From Trifolium pratense (taxonomy: Eukaryota > Streptophyta > Magnoliopsida > Fabales > Fabaceae), in contig NC_060065.1 of the NCBI RefSeq assembly GCF_020283565.1, forward strand, positions 45,000,409-45,064,408: a stretch of 64,000 nt of DNA, read 5' to 3'. Both the position numbers and the translations under genes were made by a program. Below the pieces are notes generated by a model. It searched no databases, had not been told where the DNA came from, and worked only from the letters and a program-made list of their open reading frames with translations. Shown here piece after piece: positions 10,330 to 22,373 of the stretch. Numbering within the stretch: position 1 is the first letter of the stretch; every line of letters begins with the position of its first letter.

Positions 10330-11270
10330 ACTTCGAGTAAAAAATTATTTTATCTGTCATTTCTATCTTAATTGACAAAAGTCGATATTGTCACATCAGA
10401 CACCTTTTTTTGAATTTAAATCTAAGACCTCACAATTATGTGTGAGTTTTAGTGGTGATTGTCGGTTCTCTAAAACGGAAGAAAAAACAATTATTTTCAT
10501 TTGACGAACAATTTGTTAACTTTTGCGAAAATAGAAAGACATTGATCATATGAAAACAAAATTTCAAAGATGAAAACTAGCTGGTAAGCATTTAATCGTC
10601 ATGCTTAGCAATTACTTATGAAGATCTTCATTACACTTGACAGTTAATCCTTTTGAATATTTTGTTGGACAAAATTCAAAATAAACGCTGTGTCAACACT
10701 TTGAAACATTAGCCTAAAATTGACGTCGATTCTATACAATCAGAAATCAGTGACTCATGCATTTAGCAACTTCATCATGACCGTACAATCAAAATTCAAC
10801 GATTCTAATTCAATCATGAAAATTTAATATTAAACAGAAATTAAAGTGTCTTTAAATAGAAACTGGCACATAGTAAAAAAAAAACTAAAAACCGTCAAAT
10901 CTTAATCAAATAGTCCTGATGACCTCACTACAGTTGACGGCAGCATACAGTAATTGCACTTAATCGAAATCCCATAAATGATAGAAATAATCAAGTTAGG
11001 TGGCAAGAGCAAATAAAGAAAGAGAACTGAATGATTCACCGAAAAAAAAAGAAAAAAAGAACTGAATATAGTTTTGGACCACACTTTGTTTGAAGAACAA
11101 CAAAGTCCCCACGATAAAATTTGTCCTTATCGTAGAATTAGTTGTTAACCATTATTTAGGGGTTCAATCAATTCATAAGTTCACCAAAGTCTTTGATAAT
11201 TTATCCATAACTTAATTACATGCAGAAAGTAGAAACAAAACACATTTACACACATTACGCTTAAATGTAT
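10330..11270. other. Non-coding region
   Basis: AT-rich, no supported gene or element. The short minus-strand ORF near 10902-11084 is low-complexity and rejected. Confidence 0.4.
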
Positions 11271-11276
11271 TATTTA

Positions 11277-11640
11277 GGCTATGTTTGATAAAATTAAGTT
11301 ATAAGCTAGCTGATTGAAATTAAAATGTTTGGTAAAATTAGTTTTTTAAATGATTGATAAATATAAAAATACATAAAAGGACATTTATATGTAGTGGGTA
11401 ATTTTTTTTACTGGGTAGTTTTTTTATTTTATAAAAAATAATAAAATTAAATTAAAGGTTAAAAATGAAAAAAAAAACTGTAAAAAAACTATAAGTAAGC
11501 TCAAATGCTACTTGAAATAGCATCTCAGAAAAAGCTATAAGCTCGTGAGAAATTTTTTACCAAACAATTATTTTTTTCAAACAAGTTTATAAGCTAGTCC
11601 AATAAGCTATAAGTTAGCTTACTTATAGATTATTGAACTT
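11277..11640. mobile_element. MITE-like inverted-repeat sequence
   Basis: Termini rich in the words TTATAAGCTAG and TTTGGTAAAA recur in opposite orientation at both ends. Borders and target duplication were not resolved. A similar style of element is at 56646-56846. Confidence 0.35.
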
Positions 11641-12182
11641 ACCAATCATACCCTTATATGATGGAAGAAAATATGTGTAGATAAAAGAGGACTATTAAAA
11701 TATTGGATAAACTCTAGGTTATTTGGATCAATTTCATTTCACATAAGCTTTGTAAGGAAGCAACAATATGCCTCAGATGTTTGAACTCAATTGATGAAGA
11801 CATTGATTCTAGAAAACACAATTGATGAAGACATTGAATCCGTGAAGCAAAAGCCAATTTTTATCTTTGTACATGTGGCTTGTGACCTTTGTCCCTAGCT
11901 ACTCTTTCTTAGGAATCATGAAGCAAGAACAACACCATAATAATAATAATAATAATCCTAATAATTAAGGTCTCGTGGTCGGTTTCAGATTATCTAAGGG
12001 AATATTTTCTATTTTATTTTATTTTTGTTTTATTAGACGAAGTAGAAACCATCATTTAAACACACAACTGTGAAGTTTCGAGTCAAGGTATTCAGTCTAA
12101 CATTATCAACATTTGTTAATTAAGTTAGAACTTGTGAACGGACCTATACACACTAATTAAGCCAATAGTTCCTAACTATATT

Positions 12183-12312
12183 TTTTTTTTGTCAAGTAGT
12201 CTAGCAGTTATAATTTCAATTTTAAGGTGAATAAGTGGGAGTACCAGGGTTCGAACCTCAATCCCAGCAATAACATGCAATATCTCTACCAACTGAACTA
12301 TGCTCATGGACT
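12183..12312 (-). mobile_element. tRNA-derived SINE
   Basis: On the minus strand it starts with an A-box-like GCATAGTTCAGTTGGTAGAG, carries a B box GGTTCGAACCCTGG and ends in an A tail (the T run at 12181-12190). It is flanked by a 16-18-bp duplication containing ATAGTTCCTAACTATA (from 12165 and from 12313). Several relatives occur in this window. Confidence 0.85.
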
Positions 12313-12468
12313 ATAGTTCCTAACTATATTAATAACTAAAACTGTACGTTTTGTTTGGTAAGTGAATGTTTGAAACTTTGAATGTACCGATAGATCCGCT
12401 GAGGTGAATAAATTTGATAGATTCATAAATAGTGATTATTAATTTTTTTATATATTAAATTCTAGAGT

Positions 12469-13566
12469 GTGAGATCTCTACTTGAATTGGGTCGTATCAG
12501 TGTATGTGAAATGAAATTGCGCCGACTATGCATACAAATTAAATCTAGTTTGAAATTAATAATGAAACCTTCATCAAATGAAGAATATGACCAATTCAAG
12601 GAAGATATAGAAACTAGGGGTGATCGTATCCGAACCAATCCAAAAGTAAAACCGCAAATCGAACCAAATCAAACCGAAAATCGCAAAAACCGCATTTGGT
12701 TTGGATGTATTTGGATGGCTTTCTTACTGAACCGCAAACCGCAAAACCGCAAACCGCAAAAACCGCGGATAACCGCAAAAACCGCATTAAGTTACTATTA
12801 TATATTTATATTCCAATATCGTAAAAGAAAATATATTTATATTCCAATATACATGGCCAATTACCAAGTCAGTCGACCAAATTAATCGAACTTCAAGTTG
12901 TTTTTATTTTTTGTACTGAAATTTTATTTTGGTGTTGTAATGTTATTTTAAATAAACAAATTTTATCGGTACCGTGATGTTATTTTGAAAATTCAATTTT
13001 TTTATATATTTAAAATTGTAAGTTACTATAATGTTATTTTGGATAAATAATTTTTGTTGGTACTACAATGTTATTTTGGAACTTCAATTTTTTATTTTTT
13101 TTTTATGCTTAAAATTGTTCGGTACAATCGTTATGTTTTAAACCGCACCAACCGAACCGATCCAAACCGCATTGGTTTGGTTTGGTTTGGTTTGGATGAC
13201 TTTTTAAAAATCAACCGAACCAAACCGAACCGCATGCATTTTTATCTCGCGGTTAGGATGACTTTTATGCTCAAAACCGAACCAAACCGCACCGCGATCA
13301 CCCCTAATAGAAACAGAAAAAGTTCAACATTCTCCTCAAGTGGTGTTAGGTAAAGAAAATGTGATGGATGATCACGAAATGAGATGTATAGATATGAATA
13401 TGGAAGTAGTTTTATGAAATATAAACCTACAATATTGATTGATATGGAAACACAGCTAGAAATTGAGTTAATCCTAATTATCCACCCCAAAATTGAAGTT
13501 GACTATAAACGGTGTTGGAATCAGGAAATTAAATTCGGTGGATCGCCAAAAAAATATAATATGTAA
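12469..13566 (+). pseudogene. Unknown coding remnant split by a hAT element
   Basis: Protein-like frame at about 12469-12614 (MRSLLELGRISVCEMKLRRL...) ends in the target-duplication copy of a hAT insertion. After the insertion (13307 on) the reading frame can be followed through GKENVMDDHEMRC to a TGA near 13417. A shifted frame then stays open to 13566 (ETQLEIELILIIHPKIEV). The product is not recognised. The continuing amino-acid-like character on both sides suggests an old gene fragment, not a live gene. Confidence 0.4.
12615..13306. mobile_element. hAT-type non-autonomous transposon (692 bp)
   Basis: Ends are TAGGGGTGATCG and its reverse complement CGATCACCCCTA. A perfect 8-bp duplication ATAGAAAC flanks it (12607-12614 and 13307-13314), the hAT signature. 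The interior is unusual: many AACCGC/CGAACC words at the left and TTGGT repeats at the right, which pair with each other. No transposase. Confidence 0.88.
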
Positions 13567-14651
13567 ATTAAATATAAAAAATATATTTCATACAAAAATC
13601 TAAGTTATAATAAACACAAATTTAATCATAAAAAAATTAAATTGTATACCCTAAATAATATACGACATGTATAAGTAACTTAAAATTATCGATGATTTAC
13701 TTTAAGGATTACGATTCAACTTGTAAACAAGCAAACCATATAAACTGATTCAAAATCGTTGATAACATGTAAAAGACCAAATAATAATAGATTTTGACAA
13801 GATACCTTTCACACTGTTTATAATTTTGTAGTAGATATAGGAACAGATTAATTGTAGTCAGGTGCGGTCATCATATCTGAACCACATGATTAATATCAAA
13901 CAATTCAAATTTTATGACATTTTTAATTTTTTACTTAATATAAAATTAAAGTTTGAAATTTAAATCATCTGACAACTTTAAGAACACTGCATGAATTTTT
14001 TACTGTATTGAATCCAGATCATAAAATTACTCCATTTACCTCTGTGAATTTTCAATAACTATGTTTACTTTCTACTAAAAAAAAGTTGTGAATACTCATT
14101 TTGAAATTTTATGTGATTATTTTATAGATAAGAATATGATTTTGGTCAGCATGCACGGTGTGATGCGTCATCTAATTCCTTTTGTCGACGCCAAGAACCA
14201 AATTATAGAAAAGTCAAATGAGATCATCAACCTTATTCAACATTTGCTGTAAATATTCTTCTCATGTTCCATCAATTTCATAACAGAATCATTATCTGTC
14301 CTTCCCAAATTGAGTGACACGGTTGATTGTTTATGCATATCAATGCATAACTTTGATGATTAATATTTTTAATTATATTATAGTAAAAATTATAAAAATT
14401 TTATATTTTAAAAATACTCATCGAGACGAATCCAACAATATCTTATATGCTAATATTTATTTTTATTTATTAGTAGAAAAATATGATCAAAATAATATAT
14501 ATGAATAGTATAATATAGTCAACTCTGTCACTCAATTTGAAACGAAGGGAATAGTTTGTGGGCCTCAATGTCAATCATAAGCCATGACACCTACCAACAT
14601 GATCATGCCCTGCTCTTACCAACAACATCCTTATTTGCCCTACACCACTCA
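13567..14651. other. Non-coding region
   Basis: AT-rich; no gene or bounded element recognised. It ends at the terminus of the Helitron at 14652. Confidence 0.4.
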
Positions 14652-14691
14652 CTAGCTCTAACTACTCACTATGCCCGTGTGTTTACACGGG
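14652..14691 (-). mobile_element. Helitron 3' terminus, second element
   Basis: On the minus strand the hairpin CCCGTGT / ACACGGG (14674-14691) is followed 18 bases later by CTAG (14652-14655) and then T. It lies about 150 bases beyond the stop of the helicase remnant read on the same strand, as expected for a Helitron 3' end. Confidence 0.6.
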
Positions 14692-14844
14692 TCAAAAATT
14701 GTAAATCAATTATATTACATCTATTTTGACTGATAAACAAAATAATTTATATGTGTATAAATGAAAAATATTTATTGTCTAATTTATTTCCACCAACTTA
14801 CATAAATATGAAAGTACAAACAATCGTACAAATTACAAAAAAAA

Positions 14845-15142
14845 TTATTTATAAACGACATTTGAAGTGGTATTTGTAAGATTGCCGTTATCATCAATGA
14901 TTAAAATCTTTAAATCATTTCTCGATGTGACTCTTGACACAACAACGTATAACTGACCATGCGAAAATACTGATTGCGGAAGATACACTCCAACATTTTA
15001 CGGCCTGACTCTTGTTAATAGTCATGGCAAATTAAACAGCGATAGGAAACTGCCGACATTGAAATTTGATAGGGATTCTGACTTCAGATGGTGTTAAGGA
15101 TAATTTGGAAATAAAAACTTTGTCGTCTATATTGCTTCCTGA
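14845..15142 (-). pseudogene. Helitron PIF1-like helicase, C-terminal part
   Basis: Minus-strand reading gives DDKVFISKLSLTPSEVRIP, then RQFPIAV, a stop, FAMTINKSQ, a frameshift, and SHGQLYVVVSRVTSRNDLKI before a natural stop at 14845-14847. These are the C-terminal helicase motifs of the replication/helicase protein that mobilises Helitrons. The internal stop and frameshift show it is dead. It continues upstream at 27503-28250, beyond an inserted Copia element. Confidence 0.85.
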
Positions 15143-16293
15143 TGTTGGAACAAAATTGATTTAAAAATGTTTGCCCCTAAATCTATAAAGGTTTTGATGA
15201 TAACAAAGTATTAATTAACAATTGGAAGGACTAAAAATTTATTTTGAGTGCGCAGATATAAGCATCATTTAAGTCCTGAGTGGAGTTCAGAGGATGTGAA
15301 CTCAGAAGTTCACAAGCGCTCAGAAGATGTTGGACTTCAGAGGTTACAACGTTCAGAGGATGAAGACTTCAGTACTTCTGTCTGTCTACGAGCTTCATCA
15401 AACTCTGAAGATCTCTTTGAAAGCTGTGAAGATTCCTTTCACCAGTCAACTCTTCTACCAATGGAGAAAAGGACCTTTCAAGCCTGATCAGTTCAGCTAC
15501 CTCTGTTTTGTCTGTCCTATCTTGAGAACGTGGGTCTTCAGTTTTGTTAGCTGAATAAGGAAAGTCCACTCTGCAGTAGTCAAAGTACCTGAAACTCTTT
15601 CTTAGTTTTGGATACAACCAACTGCATCAAGACAGACTGCTTGAAGACAAAAGTTTATCAACTCCAACGGTTCTTTTGCAACGACTCTTTTCTAGTGGTA
15701 TATATATACTAGAAGATTCAGCTACAACAAATATACAATTATCAAGAATTGAACGTGCGCTGAACAAACTCTGAACTCTCTGATATACAAGCTCTGAACC
15801 TTTCTCAAGTGTTTTTGCACTTTAGCCAAATACTCTGTAATATTTGTATTTGCTCTATTTAGGTTCATCTAAGAGCATTTGTATATTTTTATATACTTTA
15901 CTATTTACTTGAGGAAACTTAAGCTTGTGTGCTTAAGTGTGTAACTTAAGCTTGTGTGCTTAAGTGTGAAGTCTCTTGCTTGTGTGCTTGAGCATTGTTG
16001 AGAAGTCTCTTGCTTGTGTGCTTGAGCATTGTTGAGAAGTCTCTTGCTTGTGTGCTTGAGCAGGTGTAATCTTGTGTGATTATAGTGAACTCCCTTGGAA
16101 GTGCAAGGGGACTGGACTACTCTCGTTTTGTGAGAGGAACCAGTATAAACTGCTTGTGTGCTTTTCTCTCTCTCTCTTATTATTATTTGTGTTATTTATC
16201 CGCTGCGAATATAGTTGAGTTAAGAACTTGAAAAAGTTTTAACTTAGCTAAAACACAATTCAACCCCCCCCTTCTTGTGTTTTCACACCTTCA
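15143..16293 (+). repeat. 5' LTR of the Sirevirus
   Basis: 1151 bp with TG...CA ends. It contains a TATA box at 15699-15708 and internal short tandem repeats built on CTTGTGTGCTT near 15915-16065, including three copies of AGTCTCTTGCTTGTGTGCTT. Confidence 0.95.
15699..15708 (+). promoter_or_regulatory. LTR TATA box
   Basis: TATATATATA preceded by GG, about 600 bases before the LTR end. It is the likely core promoter for the genomic RNA. The same site recurs in the 3' LTR. Confidence 0.6.
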
Positions 16294-16295
16294 AT

Positions 16296-16307
16296 TGGCA
16301 TCAGAGC
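16296..16307 (+). other. Primer-binding site, initiator-Met tRNA type
   Basis: TGGCATCAGAGC starts two bases after the LTR end. It differs by one base from the usual TGGTATCAGAGC complement of plant initiator tRNA-Met. Confidence 0.75.
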
Positions 16308-16363
16308 ACCTGGTCTGTTACTTTCACTTAACAGTGAGACAGTAAAGATCTTGTGAGAACACT

Positions 16364-18760
16364 ATGTCTGGAGGAGATGATAGTAGTACTAGAACTACTG
16401 GTGAAGGTGAGGCCAGTGGTGCTGGTGGTGGTCCTAGAAATGCTTTTGGTTATGACTACTTAAGTAATGAATCACATGAACATAGTGGCAATAGAAAAGC
16501 CCCTATATTCAATGGTGATGCTTCATTATTTGAATGGTGGAAAGAGAGACTGTATAGCAATATTACTGCTATTGATCATGAGTTGTGGGATTTGGTTGAG
16601 TTGGGAGTAACTTTTGAAAACTTGAATGAACATGGTAGGTTGTCCATGGAGAATAGAAAGTTACTCACACCAGCTAACCTAAAAATCTACACAAAACATC
16701 ATAGAGTAAAGGATATTGTTGTTGGAGCTATTAGACATGAGGATTATGTCAGAATAGAGAACAAGTCTACTGCTAAATCTATCTTTGATTCTATGTGTGC
16801 TACCTATGATGGTAATGAAAAGGTTCAAGAGGCTAAAGCTAGTCTTTTGATAAGGCAATATGAACTTTTCACTATGCAACAAGATGAAAACATTGAGACT
16901 ATGTTTACAAGGTTTCAAATCCTTGTATCTGGGCTTAAAGCTCTTAAGAGAAGTTATTCAACCTATGACCATGTTCAGAAGATTCTGAGAAGTCTTCCTA
17001 TTGCTTGGAGACCTAAGGTCACTGCAATAGAGGAAGCTCAAAATCTCAAGACTCTGAGTCTTGAAGCTCTGATAAGCAATCTCAGAAGCCATGAGATGGT
17101 TCTGGATGCTGACTCAGAAACTAAGAAGAAGTCTAAGTCAGTGGCTTTACAGTCAACTAAGACTACTTCTAAGGCTCTTAAGACTCAGCTTCTTGATATT
17201 GAAGAAGAATCTTCTGCTGATGGTCAAGAGGATGAGATGAATGAGGATGAGTTTGCTTTATTCACCAAGTTTCAGCAATGGAACAGATTTAACAAAAGAA
17301 ATTTCAGAGGAGGTAACAGCTCCAGAAATTTTGTCAGCAAAAAGGATGATCAGAAGAATTGCTTCAACTGTAAGAAGCCTGGACACTTTATTGCTGATTG
17401 TCCAGAAATGTCTGCTAAAGACAAAAGCAAAAGATACAGCTCAAAGAAGCAACAATTCAAGAGCAAATTGAAAAAGAGTCTGATGGCTACTTTTGAAGAG
17501 CTATCATCTGAGGAAGAAGTTGAGGAAGAAGAAGAGGCAAATCTAGCCCTGATGGCTTCAGCTGACTCAGATGTAGACTCAGACGATGAATCAGAATCAG
17601 ATTCAGAAGTAACTGATGAGGTATTTTCTGACTGCTCTAAATCTCAACTTATAACTGCACTTAACAAGGTCATTGAGAAACATCTCAGAGTGTTAAGTAA
17701 ACAAAAAGTTTTACAAGAAAAGCTTAACACTCTGACTGAGCAAGCAGAACATTTTCAAGGTCTATATCAAGAAACTCTGAATAGAGTAGATGACTTTGAA
17801 AAGGGTTGTGCTGTTTGTCACAAACCTATTGATGAGCAGGAAATAGCTCTTCAACAGTTTGTGCATCTCAACCTTGGGAAGAGCAAAGCTGCTAATAGAA
17901 TTTATAATGTCTTGAGACATAGAGGAGAAGGACTTGGCTATGAATATGGTAGAACATATTCAAAGCTGAAGACCTTTGCCAAAAAGGTTGGAAAATCTTG
18001 GGTTTATTATGTTGTTCCACCAAGTGAAGAGGGAAAGAATCCTGGCATTTGTGAAAATGACAATGATGATCTGAGTGATTTAGAAGCTGACAGCTCAGAG
18101 GAACCTAGTCCCTCAGGATCTGGAAAGAAAAGTTCAGAAGATAGAAGTTGTTCAGAACCTGAGAACATTAGTTCAGAGGTTCTGAAAGCTTCAACATCTG
18201 AGACTTCAAATTCTGGATTCAAAGGAACTTCAGTACCTGAAGCAAGTCAACCTAAAACATCAGAAGTTTTTAAAAAGAAAAATTCTAAATCTCAGATGAA
18301 GTACAAGACTCAGACTATTTATGATTCTAGAGTCAGTAGATATAATCAATCAGAAAATGGGATTGATAATAGATACAAACCCTGGAATCATAAACAATCC
18401 AAATCTTGGAACAATAACAGATTTCAAACAAAGAAAAGATTTCAAAAAGGTTATTATTCCAAACCAAGGTCTTTCTCTAACACTAGACAACATAATAAGC
18501 ATGTTTGGACTAACAAGCGTGGACCCAGAAGATGGGTACCAAAAGCTGAAATCATGTATCATTCAGATTTACCAACTAGGAAAGGATATGTCCTACCTAA
18601 AGTATGGAAACAAGTCCTATGCAAAGGAAGAAGGGCTTATGTCCTTGACCAATGGCTGACAAGTTCTCAAGATAACAATCAGAACTTGATAAATGAAGAG
18701 GAAGAATATTGGGATGACCTTATCATTAACTGTGATAAAGAGTTCCACCGTAGTGATTAA
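16364..18760 (+). CDS. gag: Sirevirus gag polyprotein (798 aa)
   Basis: Structural capsid/nucleocapsid protein of the retrotransposon. The start ATG lies 57 bases after the primer site in good context. The N-terminal 240 residues are the Copia gag core (a region around [12 protein letters not shown] and [15 protein letters not shown]). A CCHC zinc knuckle, [14 protein letters not shown], is at about residues 333-346. It is followed by an acidic stretch (about 370-420) and a long C-terminal extension with a second Cys pair (CAVCHKP), a Ser/Glu-rich segment and a basic RNA-binding-like segment near residues 650-730. This extended gag is typical of Sireviruses. It ends in TAA at 18758-18760, in a frame different from pol, so the fusion polyprotein needs a frameshift or is broken in this copy. 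Confidence 0.92.
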   Translation: MSGGDDSSTRTTGEGEASGAGGGPRNAFGYDYLSNESHEHSGNRKAPIFNGDASLFEWWKERLYSNITAIDHELWDLVELGVTFENLNEHGRLSMENRKLLTPANLKIYTKHHRVKDIVVGAIRHEDYVRIENKSTAKSIFDSMCATYDGNEKVQEAKASLLIRQYELFTMQQDENIETMFTRFQILVSGLKALKRSYSTYDHVQKILRSLPIAWRPKVTAIEEAQNLKTLSLEALISNLRSHEMVLDADSETKKKSKSVALQSTKTTSKALKTQLLDIEEESSADGQEDEMNEDEFALFTKFQQWNRFNKRNFRGGNSSRNFVSKKDDQKNCFNCKKPGHFIADCPEMSAKDKSKRYSSKKQQFKSKLKKSLMATFEELSSEEEVEEEEEANLALMASADSDVDSDDESESDSEVTDEVFSDCSKSQLITALNKVIEKHLRVLSKQKVLQEKLNTLTEQAEHFQGLYQETLNRVDDFEKGCAVCHKPIDEQEIALQQFVHLNLGKSKAANRIYNVLRHRGEGLGYEYGRTYSKLKTFAKKVGKSWVYYVVPPSEEGKNPGICENDNDDLSDLEADSSEEPSPSGSGKKSSEDRSCSEPENISSEVLKASTSETSNSGFKGTSVPEASQPKTSEVFKKKNSKSQMKYKTQTIYDSRVSRYNQSENGIDNRYKPWNHKQSKSWNNNRFQTKKRFQKGYYSKPRSFSNTRQHNKHVWTNKRGPRRWVPKAEIMYHSDLPTRKGYVLPKVWKQVLCKGRRAYVLDQWLTSSQDNNQNLINEEEEYWDDLIINCDKEFHRSD

Positions 18761-21700
18761 AGTTGTTTCTCATACAGCCTGTCACTCAAAGAAGTATCAT
18801 GAATCATTCATGGTATCTGGATAGTGGGTGTTCAAGGCACATGACTGGTGATAAACAACTATTTTCTAAGCTGACTATGAAAGAAGGAGGTTCTGTTGGT
18901 TTTGGAGGAAATCAGAAAGGAAAGATAATAGGTACAGGTACAGTAGGTAATTCCTCCCTATCTATTAATGATGTTTGGTTAGTTGATGGACTTAAGCATA
19001 ATCTATTGAGCATAAGTCAATTTTGCGACAATGGTTATGTAGTTGTCTTTAATAAGGAATCATGTACTGTGTCTAAACAATCTGATAACACCATGATATT
19101 CAAAGGTCTGAGAAAGAACAATGTTTATAAAATTAATCTTTCTGATTTGAATGAACAAAAAGTGATGTGTCTTTTGACCTTGAGTGAAGAAAAATGGATC
19201 TGGCATAAGAGGTTAGGCCATGCTAACTGGAGGTTAATCTCTAAGCTTAGTAAGCTTGACCTTGTCAGAGGTTTACCTAAAATTAAATATCACTCAAACA
19301 CACTTTGTGGTTCATGTCAAAAAGGAAAGATTACAAAGTCATCTTTTAAACCTAAGAACATTGTCTCTACCTCAAGACCATTGGAACTTCTTCACATTGA
19401 TCTTTTTGGACCAGTTAACACTGCTTCAATCAATGGAAAGAAGTATGGATTAGTGATTGTTGATGACTACAGTAGATGGACTTGGGTAAAATTCCTAAGA
19501 ACAAAAGATGAAGCTTATGATGAGTTTAGCATCTTCTGCAAACAAATTCAAAATGAAAAAGGCTACACTATTTTAAAAGTTAGAAGTGATCATGGTGGAG
19601 AATTTGAAAATGAACCTTTTGAAAACTTTTGTGAAAAATATGGCATTTTGCATGAATTCTCTTCTCCTAGAACTCCTCAACAAAATGGGGTTGTAGAAAG
19701 GAAGAATAGAACTCTGCAAGAAATGGCCAGAACCATGATGCATGAAACAAATGTAGCAAAGTTTTTATGGGCAGAAGCTGTAAACACAGCATGTTATGTT
19801 CAAAATAGAATCTATATCAGATCTAAGTTGAACAAAACTGCTTATGAATTGTTCAAAGGAAGAAAACCTGATATTTCTTATTTTCATCAGTTTGGATGTA
19901 CATGTTACATCTTAAACAACAAAGTCCATCTAAAGAAATTTGATGCTAGAGGTTATAAGGGTATCTTTATAGGATACTCTGAACGCTCAAAAGCATACAG
20001 ACTGTATATTTCTGAAACACATACTGTGGAAGAAACTATGCATGTCAAATTTGATGACAAAGAGCCTGACCAAGTGTCAGAGCTTGTGGAAGGTTTATCT
20101 AGATTTCAGGTATCAGAGGATCAATATTCAGATATTCCAAACTACTCAGAACATCCATTCTCTGAAGTACCTCTGAACACAATAGTTCCTACAGACTTTG
20201 AACAACCAAGAACAGAAGCATCTGCTGAACCTGATGTTGATGAGTCTGAAGATGATGAGCCTCCAAGAAATACGTTCAAATACAAGTCATCACATCCAGA
20301 GGAACTGATCCTAGGCAACAAGGATAGTCCAAGAAAGACAAGATCTCAACTGAGAAATGAGGAATCATTAGTTGGTCTTATCTCAATGATGGAACCTTCA
20401 AAGATTGATGAAGCTCTGAAGGATGATGCTTGGATTGTAGCAATGCAAGAAGAGCTGAATCAATTCCAAAGGAATGATGTATGGACTCTAGTGCCTAAAC
20501 CTTCACACAAGAACATTATTGGAACAAAATGGGTATTCAGAAACAAGCTGAATGAACAAGGTGAAGTGGTAAGGAACAAGGCTAGATTGGTTGCACAAGG
20601 TTATAGTCAACAAGAGGGGATTGACTATACTGAAACCTTTGCACCAGTTGCTAGACTTGAAGCAATCAGGTTACTTCTATCTTATGCTGTTAATCATGGA
20701 ATAACCTTATATCAGATGGATGTTAAAAGTGCCTTCTTAAATGGTTTTATTTCTGAAGAAGTGTATGTTAAGCAACCTCCTGGTTTTGAAGATATCTCAA
20801 ACCCTGAACATGTTTTTAAACTGAAGAAATCACTGTATGGTCTGAAACAAGCTCCAAGAGCTTGGTATGATAGACTCAGTAATTTCCTTCTTGAAAAGGG
20901 TTTTGAAAAAGGAAAGGTTGACTGCACACTCTTTAGAAAAACAACCAAAGAAGACATTTTAATTATTCAAATTTATGTTGATGATATTATTTTTGGTTCT
21001 ACTAATGCTGCTTTGTGCAAGAATTTTTCTAAGATAATGCAGGATGAATTTGAAATGAGCATGATGGGAGAGTTGAAGTTCTTTCTTGGAATTCAAATCA
21101 ATCAGAAGAAGGAAGGAACTTATGTTCATCAATCAAAATACACTAAAGAACTTCTGAAGAAATTCAATCTAGATGACTGCAAGATAATGAACACTCCTAT
21201 GCATCCAACTACCAACATGGGCAAGTCAGATGATGAAGGAAAGGTAGATCAAAAGGTCTACAGAGGTATGATTGGCTCCTTACTCTATCTGACAGCCTCT
21301 AGACCAGATATTTTATTCAGTGTTTGCTTATGTGCAAGATTCCAGTCAGATCCTAGAGAATCTCATCTTACAGCTGTAAAGAGAATCTTTAGGTATCTGA
21401 AAGGAACAACTAATCTTGGACTTCTCTATAAGAAATCCAATGATTATGTGCTAAATGGATTCTGTGATGCTGACTATGCTGGAGATAAAATTGAAAGAAA
21501 ATCCACAAGTGGCAATTGTCAATTTGTTGGTGAAAACCTTATCTCCTGGGCTAGTAAAAGACAAACTACTATAGCTTTGTCTACAGCAGAAGCAGAATAC
21601 ATTTCAGCAGCTAAGTGTTGCACACAACTACTCTGGTTAAAATATCAGTTAGAAGATTATCAGGTAAGCAGTAACAATATTCCTTTATATTGTGATAATA

Positions 21701-21921
21701 CTGCAGCCATTCATTTATCTAAAAATCCTATCCTACACTCTAGAGCCAAACATATTGAAATTAAACACCATTTTATCAGAGATTATGTTCAGAGAGGCAT
21801 TATAGATATTAAGTTTGTTGATACTGAAAATCAATGGGCTGACATATTTACTAAAGCCTTATCTGTTGAAAGATTTGATTTTATAAAGAAACATCTGAAC
21901 ATGTTTTCAATCTCTGAATGA
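18757..21921 (+). CDS. pol: Sirevirus pol: protease, integrase, reverse transcriptase, RNase H
   Basis: Enzymes for replication and insertion of the element. Residues below count from the codon at 18763. Protease DSG at 20-22; GAG-pre-integrase [10 protein letters not shown] near 147; zinc site LCGSC; integrase acidic triad in HIDLFGP (about 213), SDHGGEF (about 275) and VVERKN (about 311). The reverse transcriptase starts near 558, with [23 protein letters not shown] and the YVDD active site near 737. RNase H carries [15 protein letters not shown] and DNTAAIHLS. All are intact and no stop occurs over about 1050 codons. The frame opens at 18757, just after a TGA at 18754-18756, has no nearby ATG of its own, and is one base back (-1) from gag. 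Translation therefore depends on frameshifting or an unseen mechanism. Confidence 0.93.
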   Translation, partial: LKLFLIQPVTQRSIMNHSWYLDSGCSRHMTGDKQLFSKLTMKEGGSVGFGGNQKGKIIGTGTVGNSSLSINDVWLVDGLKHNLLSISQFCDNGYVVVFNKESCTVSKQSDNTMIFKGLRKNNVYKINLSDLNEQKVMCLLTLSEEKWIWHKRLGHANWRLISKLSKLDLVRGLPKIKYHSNTLCGSCQKGKITKSSFKPKNIVSTSRPLELLHIDLFGPVNTASINGKKYGLVIVDDYSRWTWVKFLRTKDEAYDEFSIFCKQIQNEKGYTILKVRSDHGGEFENEPFENFCEKYGILHEFSSPRTPQQNGVVERKNRTLQEMARTMMHETNVAKFLWAEAVNTACYVQNRIYIRSKLNKTAYELFKGRKPDISYFHQFGCTCYILNNKVHLKKFDARGYKGIFIGYSERSKAYRLYISETHTVEETMHVKFDDKEPDQVSELVEGLSRFQVSEDQYSDIPNYSEHPFSEVPLNTIVPTDFEQPRTEASAEPDVDESEDDEPPRNTFKYKSSHPEELILGNKDSPRKTRSQLRNEESLVGLISMMEPSKIDEALKDDAWIVAMQEELNQFQRNDVWTLVPKPSHKNIIGTKWVFRNKLNEQGEVVRNKARLVAQGYSQQEGIDYTETFAPVARLEAIRLLLSYAVNHGITLYQMDVKSAFLNGFISEEVYVKQPPGFEDISNPEHVFKLKKSLYGLKQAPRAWYDRLSNFLLEKGFEKGKVDCTLFRKTTKEDILIIQIYVDDIIFGSTNAALCKNFSKIMQDEFEMSMMGELKFFLGIQINQKKEGTYVHQSKYTKELLKKFNLDDCKIMNTPMHPTTNMGKSDDEGKVDQKVYRGMIGSLLYLTASRPDILFSVCLCARFQSDPRESHLTAVKRIFRYLKGTTNLGLLYKKSNDYVLNGFCDADYAGDKIERKSTSGNCQFVGENLISWASKRQTTIALSTAEAEYISAAKCCTQLLWLKYQLEDYQVSSNNIPLYCDNTAAIHLSKNPILHSRAKHIEIKHHFIRDYVQRGIIDIKFVDTENQWADIFTKALSVERFDFIKKHLNMFSISE

Positions 21922-22373
21922 AAATTGTTTTTGGCAATTAAAGTGTAAGAGGTTATGTATATCAGAACTTATGATTCAGAACATCTGAAACACAAGCTCT
22001 GAAGTACTTGACTCTGATAGAGAATTTTAAATAACTCAGAGGCTCTGAACTATTTAAGTGGGAAACGTTCAGTATTCACTGCTGAACAGTTGTCCATTAA
22101 AATAGCAGTTACCGAGTAAATTTCTGCACGTGGTCTACGTGTGTCAGGTAGTGGGTGGTTAATGATGATTTTTGGTATTCAACTTTCTGTCAATTAGCGT
22201 AACTTCCCAAATTTGCTATTTTCGTGTTAACTGTCCTCATTTAAATAAACTTACACAATACACTTGCACACTATTCACTTTCACAACCTACACTTTCATA
22301 TTCTCTCTAAACCTCCAACACAAACTTTCTTTCTCTCTCGTTAGTCTTCCAAACCTTACCCTAATCTCCAACA
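21922..22373 (+). promoter_or_regulatory. Spacer before the third ORF, with promoter or splice-acceptor features
   Basis: A TATA-like ATTTAAATAAAC (22239-22250) precedes a C/T-rich leader with few stable structures. The ATG at 22374 has the strong plant context AACAATGGC. A pyrimidine tract ending TCTCGTTAG at about 22342 could also serve as a splice acceptor for a subgenomic mRNA. Confidence 0.35.

Noticed and set aside
12200..12300. tRNA gene suggested by A and B boxes
   Set aside because: Promoter boxes are those of a SINE with A tail and target duplication; no cloverleaf. The same reasoning applies to the other SINE copies.
15248..15617. Three overlapping ORFs repeated at 26457-26826
   Set aside because: Chance frames in the Sirevirus LTRs.
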